From: Leptospira_A sp046736045
Lineage (GTDB): Bacteria; Spirochaetota; Leptospiria; Leptospirales; Leptospiraceae
Assembly (NCBI RefSeq): GCF_046736045.1
Contig: NZ_CP177134.1
Span: forward strand, 3,286,001 to 3,350,000
DNA length: 64,000 nucleotides
Direction of reading: 5' to 3'
Positions 18,098 to 27,651 of this stretch are shown piece after piece (within the stretch, counting starts at the first letter, position 1; each line of letters opens with the position of its first letter). Position numbers and translations under genes: made by a program. The notes below the pieces were generated by a model, which saw only the letters and a list, made by a program, of their open reading frames with translations, did no database searches and was not told where the DNA came from.

Positions 18098-20014
18098 ATG
18101 TCTAGGAAAGAAACATTTCAAAAACTCACTGTAGTTTTTCTCTCTTTGTTTTGGGTCACAGTTCCATTTTCCGTATCAGTATCCCAGATCTCCGCCATTA
18201 TTTCCATATTCTGTTTTGTCCTGGTCGGCCAATTTCCAAAACCCAAATCCATCCCTATTTTCTGGACAGGACTTGCCATTTATATCTGGATCTTAGTCGT
18301 ACATATTTTCTCCGACTCTTCGGATTTTTCGCATTGGAAAAAAACTCTCACCCATTCCGAGTTCAGCGATTTTTGGATGTTTTTGTTTCTTCCGGTTCTG
18401 CAAAGCCAATCATTAAAAAACAAAACTAAAATTAGGCGGTTTATAATGATAGGCGCTTGGTGTTTGGTTCTTTCTGGAATATTGTCAGTCTTTTTCCCTT
18501 ACCGGCTGGCAAGTTTTGTGATGGACGGACTGCAATATCTGGAAGGGAAAAGACTTCCTCATTTGATCGGGCATCTTCCCGTTTCGAGCCTTCCCGTCTA
18601 TTTGCCCATAGGATTCCAAAATACCCACCTAACATATGGAGGATTACTTGCTTTGTTTTTACCGTTTTTGTTACAAAAAACGTTCCGACTTCTTCAACTG
18701 AAACCACCGATGAGGAGCAGATTGTTTTCGGGGATTTTACTGCATTTGATTTTGTCTTTATTGGGGATTCTGTTGTTATTTTTGAATCAAAGCCGTTCCA
18801 TCTGGATCGGGTTAGTCGTATCTATGCTTTTTTACATTTCCATAAAAGGAAATTTGAATGTAAAAGCCTTCTACCGGTTTTTCAAAAAATACAACATTCG
18901 CATAATTTTGATTAGTTTATTTTTAATTTCCGGATGTGTCGTTTTATACAAATCCAATTGGTTGTTTCAAAGATCCATTGATCAACTTTTTACAAAACAA
19001 ACTCTGGAAAACCAAAGAGTATGGATTCACAAGGGAACCAGACATATCATAGAGTCTCATCCTTTTTTCGGAGTGGGCTCGGGAAATTATAAAAAAGAAT
19101 TCGAATCTTCCTATCTGGAGTTGGTTGAAAATAAACCTTATTTATACTACGAAATTTCAATTACTCCCAAATCCCATGCACATCATGATTTTTTGCATTT
19201 TGTAAGTTTGGGAGGAGTGATCGCAGGATTGTTATTCCTGTTTTTATGGATTCTGATATTAAAACTGTTTTTGCGAAATCCGAAAAATTCAAGGCAATAT
19301 ATGGGAGTTTATTCCATCTTTATCGCAGGTTTTTTTCAATGTTATCTGTTAGATGATGAAGTTGTTTTGCCGCTCCTCGGAATATTATCCCTCATTCCCC
19401 GAACGGAAAAAAAGATTCCTGCAATCCGCGTTTTCCTGCAATCCGTTCTCTTTCTGATCATTCCTGTTGGACTATCTCTCAGTTTGATTTTTATAGGAAC
19501 CAACGCGAAAGAAAACGAATTGTTTTTGCATAGAACCAGAGACATCCACAATTTCCTGTCACCTATCGCACAAAAGACGGTGAATGGAGTTTCGGAGAAC
19601 ATCCCGAATTCAGAAGAGGCTTTTTATTTTAAATTGGAAGGCTGCCTCAGCCATTTTGCCAATTTAGACGGAAGAAAGAAAAAAAGAGAATCTCCTTATT
19701 CCTTTCAGATCGTACTTTCCCCCGGGCAAAAGACAGGTGTTTTGCCGAATGCAGTCAGAATCGAGCTAAGAGAAAGAGATAGCTTTGACCAGGATCAAAA
19801 ATTCAAAGCGCATGGAGAAAAGATTCTTTTGGAAAAAGAATACCATTTACAAACAGGAAAAAACGAATTCGTTTTTTCTAATATTCCATTCTCAAACCCA
19901 ACGGAAATTCTATTTTTAGATTTTGGAATCGAATATATTTGGAATAAGGAGGAGTTAGGAAACAAAGAAAGGTTGATTCCTGTTTTAAAGATCAAAGAAA
20001 ATTGCGGGATTTGA
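18098..20014 (+). CDS. O-antigen ligase/polymerase-like membrane protein
   Basis: 638 residues from the ATG at 18098, which has an AGGG Shine-Dalgarno sequence. About ten to twelve membrane helices occupy roughly residues 10-480. Wzy/WaaL family marks are LNQSRSIWIGLVVSMLFY, the large extracytoplasmic loop with ESHPFFGVGSGNYKKEF, and PKSHAHHDFLHFVSLGGVIAG, whose His is essential in characterised ligases. The last 150 residues form a soluble, probably periplasmic beta-rich domain not usual in WaaL. It should transfer or polymerise surface polysaccharide in the outer leaflet of the inner membrane. The divergent glycosyltransferase and gmhA support an LPS role; ligase versus polymerase is undecided. 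Confidence 0.8.
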   Translation: MSRKETFQKLTVVFLSLFWVTVPFSVSVSQISAIISIFCFVLVGQFPKPKSIPIFWTGLAIYIWILVVHIFSDSSDFSHWKKTLTHSEFSDFWMFLFLPVLQSQSLKNKTKIRRFIMIGAWCLVLSGILSVFFPYRLASFVMDGLQYLEGKRLPHLIGHLPVSSLPVYLPIGFQNTHLTYGGLLALFLPFLLQKTFRLLQLKPPMRSRLFSGILLHLILSLLGILLLFLNQSRSIWIGLVVSMLFYISIKGNLNVKAFYRFFKKYNIRIILISLFLISGCVVLYKSNWLFQRSIDQLFTKQTLENQRVWIHKGTRHIIESHPFFGVGSGNYKKEFESSYLELVENKPYLYYEISITPKSHAHHDFLHFVSLGGVIAGLLFLFLWILILKLFLRNPKNSRQYMGVYSIFIAGFFQCYLLDDEVVLPLLGILSLIPRTEKKIPAIRVFLQSVLFLIIPVGLSLSLIFIGTNAKENELFLHRTRDIHNFLSPIAQKTVNGVSENIPNSEEAFYFKLEGCLSHFANLDGRKKKRESPYSFQIVLSPGQKTGVLPNAVRIELRERDSFDQDQKFKAHGEKILLEKEYHLQTGKNEFVFSNIPFSNPTEILFLDFGIEYIWNKEELGNKERLIPVLKIKENCGI

Positions 20015-20026
20015 AAAGAAACATCT

Positions 20027-20110
20027 TACCTGGAGCGGGAATCGAACCCGCACGGGATTACTCCCACAGGATTTTAAGTCCTGTGTGTCTACCAGTTCCA
20101 CCATCCAGGC
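20027..20110 (-). tRNA. tRNA-Leu (anticodon TAA)
   Basis: The minus strand folds as a class II tRNA of 84 nt. The acceptor stem GCCTGGA pairs with TCCAGGT (the first pair is G-U), with discriminator A and no encoded CCA. The D-arm includes AACTGGTAGAC, the anticodon loop is CTTAAAA (anticodon UAA), and the variable arm is long (GGGAGTAATCCCGT). The T-arm is GCGGGTTCGATTCCCGC. It lies 63 bp downstream of tRNA-Cys, probably on the same transcript. Confidence 0.95.
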
Positions 20111-20173
20111 AGTTTTGCCTTAAGTTATGATTTTTTCTGATGTCCCAAAGTCAAGGGAAAAGAAATCATATGG

Positions 20174-20244
<71 letters not shown>

Positions 20245-20264
20245 CTTTTTCATAGGGACTTTGG

Positions 20265-20294
20265 ATAGGCTAAAATTTCGAACCGCCCTGTCAA
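20265..20294 (-). promoter_or_regulatory. Probable sigma70 promoter of the tRNA-Cys/tRNA-Leu unit
   Basis: On the minus strand a perfect TTGACA (20294-20289) is followed, 16-18 bases later, by TAGCCTAT (20272-20265). Transcription would begin some ten bases before the tRNA-Cys 5' end at 20244. Confidence 0.5.
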
Positions 20295-20352
20295 ATGCAA
20301 TTACCTCTTACATTTTAACCTGAATGTAATAATTGAAAGAGAAATCCATTTG

Positions 20353-20383
20353 CGGGAGAAACAAGTTCCATCTTTGTAGATGG
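20353..20383 (+). promoter_or_regulatory. Shine-Dalgarno sequence separated from its ATG by a hairpin
   Basis: The only purine-rich Shine-Dalgarno sequence (CGGGAGA, about 20353-20359) lies about 25 bases from the ATG at 20385. Between them CCATCT (20368-20373) pairs perfectly with AGATGG (20378-20383) across a 4-base loop. Folding removes 16 bases and brings the effective spacing near the normal range. Confidence 0.5.
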
Positions 20384-20384
20384 T

Positions 20385-20795
20385 ATGAATCGAAATTTAA
20401 TTTATACTTTGCTCCTTTCTGTTTTAGCTTCTTCCCTTTCCGCAGATTCGGTTACAGTAAAAGCATCAAAACAATTGATTGAAAATGTAAAAACATCCAG
20501 TCCGAACTCTGCGGAAATCATTGTTGAATCTTCGGACGGCACCAAACAGACGTTTAAGAAAAATCAAATCACTGTAGTGAATTCGCCTGTGGTTTGGGAA
20601 GAAAAAAAACCTGTAGAAAAACCAGGCTTCTTTTCCCGATTGTTTGGCTCTAACAAAAAAGAGGAAACAAAGGAAACTGCGACCGCCAATGTTTCAACTC
20701 AGGAAAAGACGGAAGAACCTAAGTCATTTTTCGACCGCCGTTTTCCTGAAATTGCAATGGGAACCATTGCGGTTCTTTGGATACTTCTTCCTTAA
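20385..20795 (+). CDS. Small exported protein with C-terminal membrane segment, unknown
   Basis: 136 residues. It has an N-terminal signal peptide (about 1-20, LASSLSADS), a short beta-rich domain (SAEIIVESSDGTKQTFKKNQITVVNSPVVW), a Lys/Glu-rich linker and a C-terminal hydrophobic helix (EIAMGTIAVLWILLP). The middle resembles 'SH3-like' segments seen in Leptospira envelope proteins, but I cannot name a family. The start is chosen for the signal peptide; its Shine-Dalgarno sequence appears to act across a hairpin. It converges on guaA with a 1-bp gap. Confidence 0.65.
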   Translation: MNRNLIYTLLLSVLASSLSADSVTVKASKQLIENVKTSSPNSAEIIVESSDGTKQTFKKNQITVVNSPVVWEEKKPVEKPGFFSRLFGSNKKEETKETATANVSTQEKTEEPKSFFDRRFPEIAMGTIAVLWILLP

Positions 20796-20796
20796 A

Positions 20797-22608
20797 CTAC
20801 TCCCACTCAATCGTCCCGGGTGGTTTATGAGTCAAATCATACAATACAAGTGAGATACCAGGAATCTTCAATATTTCACTTGTTATGCGACTTAAAATAC
20901 CCCGGTCCATCCGGTAAAAATTAGCAGTCATCGCTTCCTGAGATTCTACCGGGCGTAAAACAATTCCAAAACTATCCGGACGAAGTCCTACCGGAACAAG
21001 AACGACCGGCATCTGCCAAATCTCAGTATGGATTTTTTCCTTGTAAAGATGTTCCGTAACAATCTCATCCGCATCTCGGAGCAAATCGGAATGGAATTTA
21101 TCCATTTTGATCTGATTGTAAAAAAATGATTCGGGAAGAACCTTTAAATCGGGAGCAAATACCACTCGGTTGATGGCTTTGATTCCGTTTGTGATTTGAA
21201 TGGAAAGTTCTTCCAGATGATTCCAATCTTTTGTAAAATCATTCAAAACGGCGCAGTGTGCGTAACTTCTTTGATCACCTTGTACACCAACGGACTGGAT
21301 GGGTAAAACTCCCACATTGGCACCCGGATCAAAATCTTTCGCCAAAGACAATGCTTCCGCCGCTCCCTTTTTATCGGTTGTTTCCTTCGAAGCAATCATT
21401 CTTACCACAAGGCCTGGTCCGGGAAATGGATGCCTTTCTATCCAAGGGTCAGGCAATCCCAAAAGTTTTCCAAGCATACGAACTTCGTCTTTGTAAAGTT
21501 CGGCGATTGGTTCGATGATTTTGCCGGATTCGATCAGTTTTTGAATGGCAGGAACCCGGTTGTGATGGGTTTTTATTTTATGAGAATGTTTGGTTCCACC
21601 CGATTCGATTGTATCCGGGTAAATCGTCCCTTGTCCCAAAATCCAATTTTCCGAATTAAGACCGAGAGATTCAATGGCTTTGGACTGAGCTTCTAAAAAC
21701 TGATCTCCTACGATCTTTCTCTTTTCTTCAGGCTCCGACTTGTCCGCAAGTAACCTGTAAAATTCGGAACTCTCATCCCAAACAGTCAGATCAAATCCAA
21801 GCGTATCTAAATTTTTCTTTAGACCGCCAACTTCATTTTTCCTCATAAACCCGGTGTCTACGAGTAGCCCCTTCACTCTGTCTTTTCCAAGAGCTTTGGC
21901 TAACAACAGATAAGCGACCGACGAATCGACTCCGCCGGAAACAAGTAAAAATACATTTTTATCCGCAGGAACTTTTTCCCTCAAGAGATCGATCTCTCTT
22001 TCCAAAAAGGAAGTTAAATTCCAGGTATTTTCCAGCCCACAGATTCTGATAAAGTTTTTTAGTAACTTTTCGCCTTCCTCGGAATGAGTTACTTCCGGGT
22101 GAAATTGTATTCCATAATATTTTTTAGATTCGTCGGAAACAAAAGCATAACGGCAATTATCCGAATCTCCCATAATTTCAAAACCATCCGGAAGTTTTGT
22201 AACTTCATCTCCGTGGCTCATCCAAACTTTCGAATGAGAAGATACACTCTCCGTCAGTTTTGATTTTTTAGAAGAAGATAGATTGAGAATTGCCGGACCA
22301 TATTCTTTGCTTGAGGAAGAAACGACTTCTCCACCCAAAGTTTTCATTAAAAGTTGATGACCGTAACAAATTCCGAGAATGGGAATCTGTAATTGGAAAA
22401 ATTCCCTGGGGAGCAATGGTGCGCCCTTTTCGTAAACGCTGGCGGGACCTCCGGAGAGTATCACTCCTGCATAAGATGAATAAACGGAGAGTGGTTCTTC
22501 GTTACTTAGTATTTCTGTGTAAGCACCTAGTCTGCGAACTCTGGAAGCAAGCAGATGAGTGTATTGGCTGCCGAAATCAATGACCGCGATTTTTTTATCA
22601 CTTTTCAT
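20797..22608 (-). CDS. guaA: GMP synthase (glutamine-hydrolysing), long form
   Basis: 603 residues from the ATG at 22608. The glutaminase has Cys81 in GICYGHQL and the His/Glu pair in GIQFHPEVTHSEEG. The ATP-pyrophosphatase P-loop is LVSGGVDSSVA. Other marks are ILGQGTIYPDTIES, HPFPGPGLVVRMI and the terminal HKPPGTIEWE. Standard bacterial GuaA is about 525 residues. The extra roughly 80 lie in the C-terminal dimerisation part, where this sequence (SVGVQGDQRSYAHCAVL, INRVVFAPDL, QMPVVLVP) resembles the longer eukaryotic-type enzyme. It makes GMP from XMP. The frame is open 30 codons further upstream, but that part is not GuaA-like. Confidence 0.95.
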   Translation of the reverse strand: MKSDKKIAVIDFGSQYTHLLASRVRRLGAYTEILSNEEPLSVYSSYAGVILSGGPASVYEKGAPLLPREFFQLQIPILGICYGHQLLMKTLGGEVVSSSSKEYGPAILNLSSSKKSKLTESVSSHSKVWMSHGDEVTKLPDGFEIMGDSDNCRYAFVSDESKKYYGIQFHPEVTHSEEGEKLLKNFIRICGLENTWNLTSFLEREIDLLREKVPADKNVFLLVSGGVDSSVAYLLLAKALGKDRVKGLLVDTGFMRKNEVGGLKKNLDTLGFDLTVWDESSEFYRLLADKSEPEEKRKIVGDQFLEAQSKAIESLGLNSENWILGQGTIYPDTIESGGTKHSHKIKTHHNRVPAIQKLIESGKIIEPIAELYKDEVRMLGKLLGLPDPWIERHPFPGPGLVVRMIASKETTDKKGAAEALSLAKDFDPGANVGVLPIQSVGVQGDQRSYAHCAVLNDFTKDWNHLEELSIQITNGIKAINRVVFAPDLKVLPESFFYNQIKMDKFHSDLLRDADEIVTEHLYKEKIHTEIWQMPVVLVPVGLRPDSFGIVLRPVESQEAMTANFYRMDRGILSRITSEILKIPGISLVLYDLTHKPPGTIEWE

Positions 22609-22650
22609 GGGATGGTTCCAAAATAATTTTGCAAATGCCAGGGTAAACAA

Positions 22651-23052
22651 ATGTCGGAAAAAAAATCCGTATCTCTCTATGAGGACAAACAAGATCACAT
22701 CCCCGCCTGGAAGACCCCGGAAATCGAATGGTTTGCCAATGTCTACGCAGGTAGGGAATATAAAATCGAATTCACCATCCCTGAATTCACGGCAGTATGC
22801 CCCAAAACAGGTTTGCCTGACTTTGGAACCATTTTCATCGAATATTCACCGAAGGACAAATGCATCGAGCTCAAATCCCTCAAAGAATACGTTCTAGCAT
22901 TCCGCAATGTAGGGATTTTTCATGAAAATGTAGTCAATAAGATTCTGGAAGATCTGATCCACGCAGTAAATCCCAGTTATCTGAAAGTAATCGGTGATTA
23001 TAACATCCGTGGCGGAGTCAAAACTATAGTGAGTCGGGAATACAAAGAATAG
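22651..23052 (+). CDS. queF: NADPH-dependent 7-cyano-7-deazaguanine reductase
   Basis: 133 residues, the short (YkvM-type) QueF length. The catalytic Cys50 is in EFTAVCPKTGLPDFG. Substrate and NADPH-binding segments are CIELKSLKEYVLAFRNVGIFHE and NVVNKILEDL. It reduces preQ0 to preQ1 in queuosine synthesis. It diverges from guaA across 42 bp. Queuosine starts from GTP, so pairing with GMP synthase is metabolically plausible. SemiSWEET follows after 1 bp. Confidence 0.95.
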   Translation: MSEKKSVSLYEDKQDHIPAWKTPEIEWFANVYAGREYKIEFTIPEFTAVCPKTGLPDFGTIFIEYSPKDKCIELKSLKEYVLAFRNVGIFHENVVNKILEDLIHAVNPSYLKVIGDYNIRGGVKTIVSREYKE

Positions 23053-23053
23053 T

Positions 23054-23311
23054 ATGGAAGTGATTTTAGGATATATTGCGGCGATTTGTACAACCTTGTC
23101 CTTTTTGCCGCAGGTACTCCGTGTCATACTTACCAAACAAACCAGAGATATTTCCAGAAATATGTACATTCTGCTCGGTTTGGGAGTACTGCTTTGGTTT
23201 GTTTACGGAATACTGATCTCAGATATGCCGATCATCTTAGCCAACGGATTTACGCTCATTTTTGTAAGTACAATACTCGTTTATAAACTCAAATCGGAGG
23301 ATCCAAATTGA
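23054..23311 (+). CDS. SemiSWEET sugar transporter
   Basis: 85 residues with three membrane helices, the minimal MtN3/SWEET half-unit. It carries the PQ-loop motif in SFLPQVLRV (Pro19, Gln20) and the conserved LLWFVYGIL and PIILANGFTLIF segments. Its sequence resembles the structurally studied SemiSWEET of Leptospira biflexa closely enough, from memory, to support both function and taxon. It acts as a homodimer allowing facilitated diffusion of sugars. It is translationally close to queF (1-bp gap) and a ferredoxin (1-bp gap), with no evident sugar-metabolism gene nearby. Confidence 0.9.
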   Translation: MEVILGYIAAICTTLSFLPQVLRVILTKQTRDISRNMYILLGLGVLLWFVYGILISDMPIILANGFTLIFVSTILVYKLKSEDPN

Positions 23312-23312
23312 T

Positions 23313-23528
23313 ATGAAAAAAGCATATGTTGATAAAGACAATTGCACTTCCTGCAACCAGTGCGCTGACAATTTTCCAAAATACTTTATGATGGATGAAG
23401 ACGACCTTTCACAAACTCATATTGGAGGCGAATTGATCAACGATGCAATCATTCCTGAAGACGAAATTAAAAAAGTACAAAAGGAAATGGATGAATGTCC
23501 CGGTGAATGCATTCACTGGAAAAGATAA
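23313..23528 (+). CDS. Single-cluster ferredoxin
   Basis: 71 residues. Ligands are Cys11, Cys14 and Cys17 (CTSCNQC) and Cys62 in ECPGEC, the arrangement of mono-[4Fe-4S] (or [3Fe-4S]) ferredoxins; Cys66 is an extra cysteine. The chain is acidic, which suits an electron carrier. It is the last gene of the queF-SemiSWEET unit, one base after the transporter. The redox partner is unknown; QueF itself uses NADPH and would not need it. Confidence 0.9.
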   Translation: MKKAYVDKDNCTSCNQCADNFPKYFMMDEDDLSQTHIGGELINDAIIPEDEIKKVQKEMDECPGECIHWKR

Positions 23529-23559
23529 TCAAATCGCCAAAAAAAACTAACAGCTATTA

Positions 23560-24966
23560 CTATTTACAATCCAAATCCAAGTATCTGCAACCATTTGCAA
23601 AAACGTCTTTCACAGAACGCATCTTCCACACGGATTTGTCTTTCATTCCTTTGAAATAAAACCCTCCTACTGTGTTCATTTCCGGGTTCCCGTTATCATA
23701 ACCATGGCCATAAATCGGCTGTTTGGCGATTTGATAAACGGGACCTTTTCTGGATCCGGAAATATAAATTTTTTCATCAGTGGTCAACCAAGCCAGCGCA
23801 TCCGGATGTTGGGATCTTTTGATTTCAGAGACTTCCTCCGTACTAACACGCCATTTGGTCCCGGGACAATTGATTTCCAGATCATTCTTTAATGAAATTT
23901 TTTCATCATCCGTAAGAGATTTCCGATTACCGGGAAGTAAAACAGCGGATCCACCGGAACTTTTAAAGATAAAGTCGTACGTCTGTATATCCGGTTGAAT
24001 CCAGCCCTTGTTCAATAAATATACGTTAGGCTGACATAGTTTTTCACCATATGAAAATCCATGATCTGAAATCACAAGCAAAGCCAAATCGTCACGATGA
24101 TAAAGATTCAATGCCTTTATAAATTCCCCAAACTCGGAATCAATTTGTTTCAGTTTTGCTTTCGCTTCCTGAGAATAAGGCCCGTATGCATGGTGAGCAC
24201 TGTCCAAGTCGGTAGTGTATACAAACAGCAATTCAGGCTTGTAAGTTTCAAACAACCAAAACCCCGTTCTGAATTTGGTAATGTCTTTGGTAACATCATT
24301 TAAAGGTTCACCAACTGCAAGTTCTGCCTGCTTGTGCAAACCTTTTGTAGACAATGCTCTTAATAATTTGTCATCTTCGGGAATTCTCTTCCGCCAAATC
24401 TGTGGTAGGTTGTAATCGATATCCGCTCCTACAGTGACAGGCCAAAAAACATTTCCGGTTTTTTTGTTCTTTTTCTTCGCATAATCCCAAAGGGTTTTGG
24501 ACTTGATGTCTTCCGTATACCATGTCCAACCACCATCGTTTTTCTCAAACACATCAACCAGAGTGTTGTTTAAGATTCCGTGAATGGCAGGATTGACTCC
24601 CGTAACCATGGAAGTATGTGCAGGATAGGTTACACTCGGATTTACGGTTTGAACCTTATGCGAAAAGGAAGACTTCTCGGAAAACTCTTTTAAATTAGGA
24701 ATGAGATCGAGTATCTCCGGAGAATCGAAATAATATCCGGGGAAACCGTCAATGGAAAGAACAATTAACTTTTGTTTTATGGCCTCGCTCTTCTTTTTTG
24801 ATTTTGCAATTAATTCAAAACGAGGAAGATTAAAAATAACAAATGCTATATTGAAAAGAACTGCCAAAGAAACCGCTTTGAAAAAGAAGGTGGCAATTCC
24901 GGAAATAAAAACTTTCCCCTTAAAGATAACTAAGGAGAAAGTTTTTTTTTGCAAAAAAGGATTCAT
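23560..24966 (-). CDS. Membrane-anchored type I phosphodiesterase/nucleotide pyrophosphatase
   Basis: 468 residues. One N-terminal signal anchor (about 20-45) is followed by an alkaline-phosphatase-superfamily domain. Metal and nucleophile motifs fit the NPP group: LIVLSIDGFPGYY, the nucleophilic Thr in NPSVTYPAHTSMVTG, DSAHHAYGPYS, VISDHGF and YGHGYDN. The active site should face the periplasm and hydrolyse phosphodiester or pyrophosphate bonds of nucleotides or phospholipid head groups. It follows fliM by 15 bp. Substrate is not predictable from sequence. Confidence 0.87.
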   Translation of the reverse strand: MNPFLQKKTFSLVIFKGKVFISGIATFFFKAVSLAVLFNIAFVIFNLPRFELIAKSKKKSEAIKQKLIVLSIDGFPGYYFDSPEILDLIPNLKEFSEKSSFSHKVQTVNPSVTYPAHTSMVTGVNPAIHGILNNTLVDVFEKNDGGWTWYTEDIKSKTLWDYAKKKNKKTGNVFWPVTVGADIDYNLPQIWRKRIPEDDKLLRALSTKGLHKQAELAVGEPLNDVTKDITKFRTGFWLFETYKPELLFVYTTDLDSAHHAYGPYSQEAKAKLKQIDSEFGEFIKALNLYHRDDLALLVISDHGFSYGEKLCQPNVYLLNKGWIQPDIQTYDFIFKSSGGSAVLLPGNRKSLTDDEKISLKNDLEINCPGTKWRVSTEEVSEIKRSQHPDALAWLTTDEKIYISGSRKGPVYQIAKQPIYGHGYDNGNPEMNTVGGFYFKGMKDKSVWKMRSVKDVFANGCRYLDLDCK

Positions 24967-24981
24967 CTAAACCAAAATGGA

Positions 24982-26003
<1,022 letters not shown>

Positions 26004-26007
<4 letters not shown>

Positions 26008-26990
26008 TTTTTTACCTTAACCAGTAGATTCTTAATTTGCCAATATCCAACTCGATTCGCTTCGTCTTTTTTTAAGGAATAACTGTATTCATATCTTGTT
26101 TTAAAACGCCCTATCATTCTTTCCACATAAACTTGGACCCTCGCATCATTTTTAGAAGGATAGTCCACGGAAAGAACTTTGAAATATTTCAACTTCCCCG
26201 AAGGAGACTCGGTGAGATAACGTTTGAATTCTTCTACTACGGCATCTCTGTCACCGGAATGACTTTCAGCATAAACGGAACTGAACCGATCGTAATTCAG
26301 AATATATTCTGAAAAATCAATCCACTTGAAGTGAGACTCCCAATTCTTTTTCATCTCGGAACCGAGGAATAAAAAGATGGTTTCTTCCGGAGTAATGAGT
26401 CCCGTTTCACCTAAGTTTTGCGCCAAAGGAGTAAAGTTTCTCTCTTTACTCGATTTTTCCAAAAGAAAGGAAGAAGTATTTTCAGATCTTAAAAAAGAAT
26501 CTTTGTCTTCCGTATAATTGGGATAAAAATAACCGGTGATGAAATATTTTTTACCGGGTAAAAAAGCATAATACTCATCCAGATAGATGGTTTTTGAAAA
26601 AGATTCGTTTCTGTGAAGTGCGATCTCTTTATTTTCATCACCCACCAAATTCACAACAGTTGTTCTTCTTTTAAGGATCGGGTCGTGAAATTCGGGATCC
26701 TCCAAAGGGGAAACCAAACGATCGTCTTCGTCTTTGATGATGATCTGAAAGGAATAACGGAAATCACCCGCAGGAAAAATCCTTACCACTTCTTTTCCAA
26801 CGTTCTGAATCGAATACTGTAAAGGAATTCGTTCCCCTTCCGTAAAGTTTCTTTTGGTCAAACTAACTTTGATTTTAGATTGGAGGGCTACGAAATTTTC
26901 CACCCGATCCCCTCTTGCATCCCGATCGGGAATGGCAAAAAGAGAGCCTGTTAAAAACAAAAAAAGAAATCCGACCAAAGATACTCGCAT
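26004..26990 (-). CDS. Exported protein of unknown function
   Basis: 328 residues with a signal peptide (LFLFLTGSLFAIPD). The first half looks like an immunoglobulin-like beta sandwich (LTKRNFTEGERIPLQYSIQNVGKEVVRIF, FRYSFQIII). The second half resembles an NTF2/lumazine-type domain (YAESHSGDRDAVVEEFKRYLTE, YSYSLKKDEANRVGYWQIKNLLV). I do not recognise a named family. It overlaps fliM by 4 bp, so the two may be co-translated, but a flagellar role is only inferred. Confidence 0.7.
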
Positions 26991-27054
26991 ACAATATCAA
27001 TTTCGGCAGAAATTCAAAATCTTTAGGAGATTTTTTACGACATAAATGGGTAAA

Positions 27055-27651
27055 TCAGACCATTCTTTTTGCTTCTGCAATGATATAATCCGCAATCCGA
27101 ATCAACCGGATCATAATGGATCTGAACTTTTTGTATTGGTAGTAGTTTTCCCTGTGTTTGTCCAAATGGGACTCGACAAGTGCGACTGTTTTTGAGGAAA
27201 TCTTCATGGTTTTGATTTCGTTTTCAGTGATTCCGTAGAGATTTGCTTCGGAAACAAACCGGTTCAATTCCTTTACCAAACTTTCATCTGTTAGGTCTTG
27301 GATCTCGAATACCTTTTCTATTTTTAGAATAAAGTCAGTAAGAGTTCGTTTGATCTTGGCTTCTTCATCATTTGGCTTTCTCTTGGTAGTCATTTGAGTG
27401 AGGACTTCGTAACGATCCAAGGCACTTTCATAAAGTTCGTTCACTTTCGATTTTTGTCCTAAGATAAAACTCATGTAGGACAAAAGCCCAACCAATGTAT
27501 CAGGGTATTTATTGATAGAACCGATTTCATCCAAGGCATTGGAGAAACCTTCCTCATCATGAGGAACGAGTTGAATGAAATCCAAAACAGGCTCCACGGA
27601 GGAGCCGGCGGTGTATTTTCGAATGATTTCAACTCCGTCTAGATAATTCAT
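27055..27651 (-). CDS. Conserved hypothetical, helical cytoplasmic protein
   Basis: 198 residues, almost entirely predicted alpha-helical, without signal or membrane segment. It begins MNYLDGVEIIRKYTAGSS and ends with a basic helix (FRSIMIRLIRIADYIIAEAKRMV). No motif is recognised. Its ATG shares one base with the cyclophilin stop (TAATG), indicating coupled translation. Function unknown. Confidence 0.65.
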   Translation of the reverse strand: MNYLDGVEIIRKYTAGSSVEPVLDFIQLVPHDEEGFSNALDEIGSINKYPDTLVGLLSYMSFILGQKSKVNELYESALDRYEVLTQMTTKRKPNDEEAKIKRTLTDFILKIEKVFEIQDLTDESLVKELNRFVSEANLYGITENEIKTMKISSKTVALVESHLDKHRENYYQYKKFRSIMIRLIRIADYIIAEAKRMV

